From the NCBI GenBank assembly GCA_964016985.1, contig OZ024821.1, forward strand, positions 11,582,620 through 11,646,619: DNA of 64,000 nucleotides, read 5' to 3'. Numbering within the stretch: position 1 is the stretch's first letter; every line of letters begins with the position of its first letter. The notes under the pieces were generated by a model. The model searched no databases. It saw only the letters and a list, made by a program, of their open reading frames with translations, and was not told the origin of the DNA. Source of the DNA: Anodontia alba (Eukaryota; Mollusca; Bivalvia; Lucinida; Lucinidae). Shown piece after piece: positions 57,340-64,000 of this stretch. The translations under genes and the position numbers were made by a program.

Positions 57340-58036
57340 GCTAGAACATTCTAGTCCACTTACAGAATGTGACTAACTCATTCTAGTCCACTTGCAGAGT
57401 ATGGTTAGCACATTCAGGTCTACTTACTGAATACTGTCAGCGCAATGTATAGTCCACTAACAAAATACATATCTAGCATATTATAGCACAAGTGCTTGAA
57501 GCTTAGTCCTAAAATTTTAAAAAGGCAAAATCTAGGGTCTAATGGGCTTCATATTTTCATAAATATATGAAGCTTATACAGGCTATAGAGTATAGAGTGG
57601 TGTTTCTCACTTATGGACTAAAACTTCAACCATCTGTGATTATAGTCCATTCACAAATCATGATTAGCACATTCTAGTCCACTTACAGAACATGGTTAGC
57701 ACATTCTATCTACTTATAGAACATGGGAAGCGCATTCTAGTGCACTTACAGAACATGGTCAGCACACTCTAGTCTACTTACAGAAATGGTTACAGAACAT
57801 AGCATATTCTAATTCACTTACAGAACATGGAGAGCACATTCTAGTTTACTTACAGAACATGGTTAGCACATTCTAGCCCACTTAAAGAATACGGTTCGCA
57901 CATTCTAGTCCACTTACAGAACATACTAGCGCAATCTATTCCACTTACAGAACATGGCTAGCATATAATAGTCTACCTACAGAACATGTTTAGTACATTC
58001 TAGTCCATGGCTAGCACATTCTAGTCCACTTAAAGA
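57340..58036. repeat. 32-bp minisatellite upstream of a first exon
   Basis: About 17-20 irregular copies of a unit like CTAGTCCACTTACAGAACAT then GGTTAGCACATT, with a diverged stretch at 57470-57640. It ends about 235 bp before the start codon at 58272. Confidence 0.9.
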
Positions 58037-58271
58037 ATCGTAGCACAGAATCAAGCAAACATACATCTGTGCCTTTTGATTCATTTTGCGAGTATTCCGA
58101 CAGTCCGGTCTTCACGTACGACAGAAGGCCCCTTTTCTCATGAATACAAAAATTATTATGATATTATATGAAAGATTAGTACAGCTGATAAGTTTAATGA
58201 CGCTCTGGATGACACCGAGTCATTTGCTTCGGCCATTCTGTTCTTGTGCAGCAACGAAGTGGCATCTAAGG

Positions 58272-58394
58272 ATGCACGTGTTACCTTTCCTAATATGTTT
58301 CCTCTCTCTTCCTGTGTTCGTTGTGGGCGAGTGTCCTGATTTAGAGGATGATTTACAGCCCTGGGCTGACCCAGGTACATGGGACAATAACGTT
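58272..58394 (+). CDS. CEMIP-like G8-domain protein (right copy), proximal first exon
   Basis: This 41-codon exon has its ATG at 58272 (A at -3), a hydrophobic signal peptide (MHVLPFLICFLSLPVFVVG), then ECPDLEDDLQPWADPGTWDN, the N-terminal strand of a G8 domain with its conserved Cys-Pro and two Trp. A GTAAGG donor follows in phase 0, joining exon 2 at 59753 across a 1.36-kb intron. The frame is open further upstream, but that part has no signal-peptide character, so the methionine next to the hydrophobic run is chosen. The product is predicted to be secreted. Regulation is not visible; the 32-bp minisatellite lies immediately upstream. Confidence 0.85.
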
Positions 58395-58454
58395 GTAAGG
58401 ATCATTCTCTTGTTTTAATATTTACTGTATTTACTCTTAAGCAGTGGGACAGAC

Positions 58455-58530
58455 AGACCTGGGCAAACAGTGTAGACCCTTATCAGACGCCGCGTCACGC
58501 GGCGTCTGATCATGGTCTGCACTGTTTGCC
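58455..58530. repeat. Family C hairpin in intron
   Basis: GGCAAACAGTGTAGACC / GGTCTGCACTGTTTGCC outer arms and the perfect AGACGCCGCGTCACGCGGCGTCT centre. Confidence 0.85.
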
Positions 58531-59059
58531 TCTCATGCAACAACTTTTAGAAATATCAGCTGGTAGCTCAAATGGAGTTATAATGTGTAAAAAGTCTTCC
58601 AGAGGGAAGAGAATTATGACAATTGATGTCATTTTGTTTTAATATTTCGGCCTTTGATCTTCATCAGAAAATTATAGTACCCTATATTACTACATTATTG
58701 AAGTTGCCTTTACTGTTCTCACAGAAATAAATTGAACCGGACGCACGTCGAACTACAGCGTTATGGCGCCAAACGTTATCAGCGTCAGCCGCGCCCCATG
58801 AAAAGGACATTTAGTCCACTAATGTGTTAGCGAGCAGCAAAGGTCACGGCGAGACCGCGTGTGGATTATGAAAAGGAGTTGTTTATAATTCAGAACGTTC
58901 TGACATGGTTCTACACTGTTTTCTCAGGGCTTGCCTGTCCGAAAATGTTGGGTAAATAAGCATGAAATTAGTGATGATTTTCCTATTTCATTAAACTTTT
59001 TTCATTATATAAATATATTTCTTCTCTTTTTACATGTTTATATTGTTGTTGCTCTTATT

Positions 59060-59080
59060 ATTAATAATATTATTATTATA

Positions 59081-59129
<49 letters not shown>

Positions 59130-59190
59130 CTATTATTACTATTATTATTATTATTATTTTCTTCTTCTTCTTCTTCTATTTCTTCTTCTC
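59060..59190. repeat. (ATT)n and (TTC)n microsatellites
   Basis: About 100 bp of ATT with ACT variants, followed by TTCTTC repeats; intronic. The isoleucine-rich frame is an artefact. Confidence 0.97.
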
Positions 59191-59324
59191 CGTCTTCTTT
59201 ATCATTACAGCTGACTCTGACTGTTGCAGTTCTGCATTTATAACATGTCTAGTCTACATGTTACTTATTAATTTCATTGCCACAGAGTATTGCCTGTCAC
59301 TATATCAAACTGCGATAGATTTAG

Positions 59325-59500
59325 GGGAATAGATACATTTTCGGGGGCGATGACCTTCTCAAAACTGTTTTGCCTCCCTTTTGAAACGGGTTTTACTCTA
59401 AAAGGAAAGAATTTGCTCCCCAGGGGAGCAAATTCTTTCCTTTTAGAGTAGACCCTTTTCAGAAGGGAATTGTTTTGAAGCAAGCAAGATGTCACAGGTG
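59325..59500. mobile_element. Family F foldback element in intron
   Basis: Start GGGGAATAGATACATTTTCG; hairpin TTTACTCTAAAAGGAAAGAA / TTCTTTCCTTTTAGAGTAGA around TTTGCTCCCCAGGGGAGCAAA. Confidence 0.75.
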
Positions 59501-59752
59501 TCTGCTTTGTACAAAAGACGATGTGAAATCTGTCCCATAAATATCTTTTCGGGCAAATTATTTCAGAATCGTGCAGTTTTTGTACACCTGACTCACTTTA
59601 CACCCCTAATTTTGGTCTCCAAATCGGCATTTTCTTAGCATTTGCACCCCACCCCCATCCCACCCCCTTTTCAGAATAGCTAAAATTTCGCATCCCCATT
59701 TCAAAAGTCTGAGTACGGGCTTGATGTGGTTACCTTTACTTTGTTTTTACAG

Positions 59753-59911
59753 CTACCAGCTTCTGGTTCTGACGTCCTTATAGATAGACCGATATTATTA
59801 GACGTTACATCGCTAACGCTACGTCAGATTACAATCGTCGGCGATGGACGATTAATCTTTAGCGATCAAGTCGGAGATATAACCATAACAGCAGATGGAA
59901 TTCTCGTTCAG
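59753..59911 (+). CDS. CEMIP-like G8-domain protein (right copy), exon 2
   Basis: This 159-nt exon lies between a TTTTTACAG acceptor and a GTAATA donor, phase 0 at both sides. It encodes the middle of the G8 domain: LPASGSDVLIDRPILLDV, then the glycine-bearing turns GDGRLIFSD and GDITITADGILVQ. Length, phase and 34 of 53 residues match the minus-strand exon at 2628-2786. G8 domains are beta-rich extracellular modules with conserved glycines. Together with the flanking exons this gives a continuous signal peptide-G8 N-terminus. Confidence 0.9.
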
Positions 59912-60089
59912 GTAATATTGAAGACTCTGAGCCATAACATGTCAAAACCCTTTATGATCAGTAGCTACAGTGGAACCTGTGTTAACCCATTGCAGACTGA
60001 AAAGACTCTCCCATACTTTATACTGGAAGAATCCAATTGCAATTTTAGGTACGTTTGCTGTGTAATTTAGATATTCATAGAGAAAAATG

Positions 60090-60165
60090 GTCGAACGTTT
60101 TGCAAACAGTGGAGAACCTGGTCGCATTTTGCGGCATCTGATTTGGGTCTGAACTGTTTGCCAAC
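60090..60165. repeat. Family C hairpin (diverged)
   Basis: TTTGCAAACAGTGGAGAACC and GGGTCTGAACTGTTTGCC flank CGCATTTTGCGGCATCTGAT. Confidence 0.6.
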
Positions 60166-60429
60166 TACCCTTTTAGGGGTCTCCAAACTAACATGGATTA
60201 AGGAAGCACATAAGGGAAAGCCCAAAAGTGGTTGCTTATGACAGATGCTTGATTAATACAATAAAATCTATTTAATTTCCTTTTATGGGTCCTGAAAAAC
60301 TTGCCTTTAACAATAGGTGATTGCTTAATACAGGTGACCTTTAGAACAGGTTTCACTGTGTATAGCTGACTCGAAGGATTTCTCTTTTGTTTGATCTTGT
60401 AGATTTTAAAAGAAATAACGATATAGAAC

Positions 60430-60460
<31 letters not shown>

Positions 60461-60466
60461 TGTGTT
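60430..60466. repeat. (CG)n(TG)n microsatellite
   Basis: An alternating purine-pyrimidine run, CGCGCG then TGTGTG; such tracts can favour Z-DNA. Confidence 0.95.
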
Positions 60467-60474
60467 TTCTGAAC

Positions 60475-60710
60475 GCCAGTGGATACACTTTCAGTGGAGG
60501 CAAATCTATCAAGATTGCTTTGAAAAGGGGTCTACTCTAAAAGGAAAGAATGTGCTACCCATGGGAGCAAATTATTTCCTTTTAGAGTATACTCCATTTC
60601 AGAAGGGTATTTCGGTGCTACATAGTAGAACGCAAGGCGGAAGTCACAAAAGTTGCCTCCCTTGTAAAAATGCGGAAAAACTACCAAGAGTATCCAGTGT
60701 TCTGTAAGGA
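60475..60710. mobile_element. Family F foldback element in intron
   Basis: GTCTACTCTAAAAGGAAAGA / TTTCCTTTTAGAGTATACTC hairpin with CTACCCATGGGAGC centre; left GAACGCCAGTGGATACACTT, right CAAGAGTATCCAGTGTTC. Confidence 0.72.
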
Positions 60711-60792
60711 ACAAGACAAATCTAAAATTGATAACCTTCTGTGATTGAAACCAGACTACGTGTAGATGAAATAATGAATTCATTTTTCAAGC

Positions 60793-61072
60793 CATTACGA
60801 AAACACGCATATTCAAATATATAGACAATTTCACCATCAAAAACTGAAAATTTTCAGATAAAAAAATTCTGAATTTTTTTCAAATTTCTGCTCAAAATAT
60901 AGATTGTGGGTACTCGTTAGAACCGCCTCGCCGAGGCGGTTCTAACGAGTACCCACAATCTATGTTTTGAGCAGAAATAAGAAAACTAATGTATACCCCT
61001 GTAAACCCCAGTTTTACTATATAAAAGTGGGGTTTGAGGGGGTCAAAATTATATAGGCATGTTTTCGTGATG
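60793..61072 (-). mobile_element. Family A foldback MITE, copy A16 (intronic)
   Basis: The terminus is CATTACGAAAACACGCA and the end GCATGTTTTCGTGATG. The central hairpin from GATTGTGGGTACTCG is a perfect palindrome with tip GCCTCGCCGAGGC. Confidence 0.93.
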
Positions 61073-61379
61073 AAAAACTTAAAACAACGATGTACAAGTG
61101 TATAATGGCCAAAACAATAAAAAGATGGACGTCTGTTCTTGTGCTCAAAGTGCCAGCTTACAGTATTGTTATTATTTTCTATTATTCAGAATAGTATATT
61201 CTTTATAACTTCTGCTGAAGAAGAGAAATGTATCCTGTATATCATACATAATAAGTATAGACTTTTTTCTTAAACACAATTTAAAGTTCCCACTTTAAAA
61301 ATTGAACTCATGACTAACATGAATAATATGAAATGGTGGCCACCATGTCGGTAAACACCTTAAACTGTTAAACCGTTAC

Positions 61380-61529
61380 CACTCTCTGACTGATTCGACA
61401 GACTACAAATTGATGATGTTTTTTTCTTATTTCTTTCCAGAAAATAAGATGTTACATTTCATGTAAACTTTCTCCATAGACAGTTTACATGAAATGTCCA
61501 AACCTGTTTTCTGGAATAATCTAAGACCA

Positions 61530-61566
<37 letters not shown>
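61380..61566. mobile_element. Family D element followed by poly-A
   Basis: ACAGACTACAAATTGATG, TCCAGAAAATAAG and the hairpin ATTTCATGTAAACTTTCTCC / GACAGTTTACATGAAAT; a run of about 33 A replaces the far end. Confidence 0.6.
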
Positions 61567-61684
61567 AATACGCAGCATGCTAAGCGTTTTAAAGGCACAT
61601 TCTGCTGGTCCGAGTTTTATGCGACTTCGTTTTTCAAGTCCTTTTGCCTCAAGTTCACAGATTTTAGGTAAGTGCTTATTGGTT

Positions 61685-62615
61685 GTTTTACGGAGTGGCT
61701 ATTTACAATCAACTGTAAATAGCCAAAAAACGTTAAATTTGACATTTACAATCAATTGTTAATAGCCAAAAAACGTTAATTAGCCTCCCAAAAAAACCCG
61801 TAAAATTGGCTATTTGCAGTCAACTGTAAATACTCAAGTTCACGGATTTCTGAGTAAGTATTGCTTATTGCATGCTTTTACGCAGTGGCTATTTACAGTC
61901 AACTATAAATAGCCAAAAATGTTAAATTGGCTATTTAGAGTCAACTGTCATTAGCTAAAAACGCTAAAATGGCTATATACAGTTATGTGTATTACAAATG
62001 TGTTCTCGAAGAAGGGGCACTAGAAATAACTTCATTTTGCATGAACGGATATGGTATCTTATTCTTGGATGTTTCAGCATCTGTATGACTGAAATAAGAA
62101 ATTATATTGTAGGTTTGATATAAATGAGTGTAAAACATTTTATAAAAGAAGGGAAAATGATAGTCATTTTCATGTTCGTCGTCTCGAAAAACAAAACAAA
62201 ACAGAAACAGGCATTATAGTGAGCTTATTTTATGTTGAGTTGAATGACATACATTTTGTTATATAATGCTTTATAGTGAGCTTATTTTATGTTGAGTGGA
62301 ATGACATACATTTCGTTATATAATGCTTACAGTTCCTACGACCAATATCCATTGAATATCAAGATAGATCCGATACGATCGAACTGAGATGCAAAATGAT
62401 GTTATATTATTACTCCCAGTGTCCCTTCTTCAAAAGCACATTTGTAATAAAAAAAGACTGTAAATTGCCATTTTAACTCTATTTCTTTTTGCTCTTTTGG
62501 CTTTTTACCATTGACTGTAAATAGCCAATTTAAAGTTTTGTCTCTTTACAGTTGACTGTGAATAGCCAATTAACGTTTTAGGCTATTTACAGATGACTAT
62601 AAGTAGCCTCTTCCT
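61685..62615. repeat. Cluster of GGCTATTTACAGT palindromes in intron
   Basis: At least ten copies of GGCTATTTACAGTCAACTGT / AAATAGCC-type dyads, often followed by AAAAACGTTAAA, occur at 61690-61990 and again at 62500-62610 in both orientations. Between them lies a direct duplication of about 64 bp (TTATAGTGAGCTTATTTTAT, 62214-62330). Confidence 0.75.
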
Positions 62616-62868
62616 AGATTTTATCTCTCTTCTAAAATATTGAAATAGAAACAAATATGTTTCGTCCCTATTTGTATAAATGTCACTGAAATGAATCCAG
62701 TAAATTAATACAGATATAATCGTCTACATTATTTACTGTTGCAGTTTATTTCGAACGAATCACAACAAGCAGGATAGAAATAACTCCAGGATTTTGAAAT
62801 TCATCTTTTTTTTTATATTTGTTCAACTAAACCACATATATGTTTATTTGTGTTTGCGTGTATTTCAG

Positions 62869-62938
62869 TCAAGAGGACAACTTATAATTGGAAGCGAAGG
62901 ATGTAGATTTCAGAATAATGTCAACATTAGATTAACAG
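62869..62938 (+). CDS. CEMIP-like G8-domain protein (right copy), exon 3
   Basis: This 70-nt exon lies between a GTATTTCAG acceptor and a GTACGT donor. It enters in phase 0 and leaves one base over. It encodes SRGQLIIGSEGCRFQNNV and then NIRLTG, the C-terminal part of the G8 domain. Length, phase and 18 of 24 residues match the minus-strand exon at 1775-1844. It joins exon 4 at 63803 with a restored glycine codon. Confidence 0.9.
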
Positions 62939-63029
62939 GTACGTTGGTACGGAAAACTGTATATAGCCTACCTTAAGTAACCTAGATATGCAAATTTCCT
63001 AACAAATGATCCACGTCAATCAAATGTCT

Positions 63030-63240
63030 CTTCAGACATGTGCGCCTAGTGACGATTCAGATCAGACTGCGCATTCGCGCAGTCTGATTAGAATCTTCAC
63101 TGGGTGCATTTTGGAAAGCCAAGGTTGCAAAGTTTCTTCGGGCAGTGACGACTCTGGGCAGACTGTGTCGATCACAGGGTGATTTGTCTTCGTTGGGCGC
63201 TCTTTTCAGAAGGCATGTTTTTTATCACTTTGCGGCTCAA
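63030..63240. mobile_element. Family B foldback MITE in intron
   Basis: ATGTGCGCCTAGTGACGATT, hairpin CAGATCAGACTGCGCATTCG / GCGCAGTCTGATTAGAATCT, spacer GCCAAGGTTGCAAAG, second GACGACTCTGGGCAGACTGT. Outer end GACATGTGCG / GGCATGTTTTTTATCACTTT. Confidence 0.65.
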
Positions 63241-63802
63241 ATGACAATGTAACTTGTAAGCCGCAGGCCACATGCGGCGCAGGCCGAAGGCCTACGCGAG
63301 CGAGTAAGCTCTATGGTACAGCAAACGTCAAACCAAACCGGAAATAAACATTTTGTTTGCAGTTCGTCGGGTTCTCAATTAATGTGGTAGATCTATTTGT
63401 ATTTGCCGGAACCAACAGAGAAAATCCGGTACCAGATTCTGGTACCAAAATTTTAACGGTATAGTTTGGGTCTATACTTTGATTTTTTGAACGATTTTTT
63501 GGCTTTAATATTATCCAATTGTACTGTTACTGCAAAATGTGGTTTTTCAAAGCATAGTGCATTGAGAGCTTGCCTATAGGCACTGCCTATGATCATATTA
63601 AATACTTGTTTAGCAAGAAACGTTGCAATTCGTACGTCATTAAACTGCCTTATAATTTCTGACCGCCACTGCCTGGCCTTTCCGCATTTTTCTATATAAA
63701 GTGGTGAAATGGGTTACGGTGTGTTCCTGAAGTTTTTTGTTGTTTTTTTTTCGGAAAGTTTATATCTTTTCTGAAACAATGTATTTATAACTTTGATTTA
63801 AG

Positions 63803-63975
63803 GATCAAGAACAGCTGATCGGTCTCTTCTCGATGGTAAGGGAGAAAAATTCATCGTGGTCCAAGATGCAGGTTCACTGCAGATTTATGGACAAGAAAAA
63901 CTGGCCTGGACAAAGCTCTCTGGCACCGTAAACAGATGGCAACATGATGAAAACAATGTTGTATACAGTCACAAG
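63803..63975 (+). CDS. CEMIP-like G8-domain protein (right copy), exon 4
   Basis: This 173-nt exon has an acceptor TTTGATTTAAG and a donor GTTAGT and ends in phase 0. It encodes DRSLLDGKGEKFIVVQDAG, then SLQIYGQEKLAWTKLSGT and a stretch ending NNVVYSHK. The block G(A/S)L(Q/E)(I/L)(Y/H)GQ(E/K)KL(A/S)WT is the part that most clearly points to the CEMIP/CEMIP2 family rather than fibrocystins, because the same motif follows G8 in vertebrate CEMIP. The gene continues beyond the window. Confidence 0.88.
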
Positions 63976-63988
63976 GTTAGTTTAAAAT

Positions 63989-64000
63989 CATTACGAAACA
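63989..64000 (-). mobile_element. Start of another family A copy at the window edge
   Basis: CATTACGAAACA begins 13 bp after exon 4 and matches the family A terminus; the rest is outside the window. Confidence 0.55.

Noticed and set aside
58931..59332. 133-aa isoleucine/phenylalanine-rich frame that could pass for a membrane protein
   Set aside because: Its core is the ATT and TTC microsatellite in the intron of the G8 gene.

Overview
The window looks like animal (metazoan) nuclear DNA, most likely from a bivalve mollusc. It is AT-rich, has spliced genes with GT-AG introns and long intergenic stretches, and is unusually full of short palindromic (foldback/MITE-type) elements, microsatellites, minisatellites, tRNA-derived SINE pieces and broken transposon genes. 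No bacterial-type operons, rRNA, CRISPR array or intact tRNA gene were seen. The bivalve call rests on the style of the repeats and on mollusc-type transposon protein remnants; I could not test it.

Three protein-coding loci can be supported. (1) Left edge, minus strand: the 5' part of a secreted CEMIP-like (G8-domain) gene, with exon 1 at 5649-5777, exon 2 at 2628-2786 and exon 3 at 1775-1844, running off the left end. (2) Right edge, plus strand: a paralogue with two candidate first exons (54128-54295 and 58272-58394), then exons at 59753-59911, 62869-62938 and 63803-63975, running off the right end. Exons 2 and 3 have the same lengths (159 and 70 nt) and phases in both genes, so the genes are divergent duplicates whose first exons lie about 48-52 kb apart. 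Vertebrate CEMIP/CEMIP2 act in hyaluronan breakdown; for these genes that role is inferred from homology. (3) 26413-28077, plus strand: an uninterrupted 554-aa acyl-CoA synthetase/AMP-ligase reading frame, bracketed by two foldback elements of one family.

Almost everything else is mobile or repetitive. Family A is a roughly 250-285 bp foldback element with TIR beginning CATYACGAAAACA and a central hairpin; it occurs about 16 times plus a stub at the right edge. Families B, C, D, F and G, TA-flanked mariner/pogo-like MITEs, TTAA-flanked elements and 107-bp perfect hairpins recur across the window. At 18.2-19.9 kb there is a dead non-LTR reverse transcriptase, itself interrupted by a small element. 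At 32.5-33.9 kb there is a decayed Helitron-type gene with a viral-tegument-like cysteine protease domain. At 35.0-36.8 kb one TIR element sits inside another and carries a hairpin. From 38.7 to 46.7 kb lies a mosaic of tandem-array elements with units of about 144-160 bp that share CAAGAGG...CTCACCTGAG ends.

The most notable observations are the divergent G8 gene pair with conserved exon structure, two alternative signal-peptide exons for the right copy, an exact 87-bp duplication flanking one family A element, hairpin elements whose two arms co-vary between copies, and an acyl-CoA synthetase gene whose start codon lies within about 25 bp of a mobile element.
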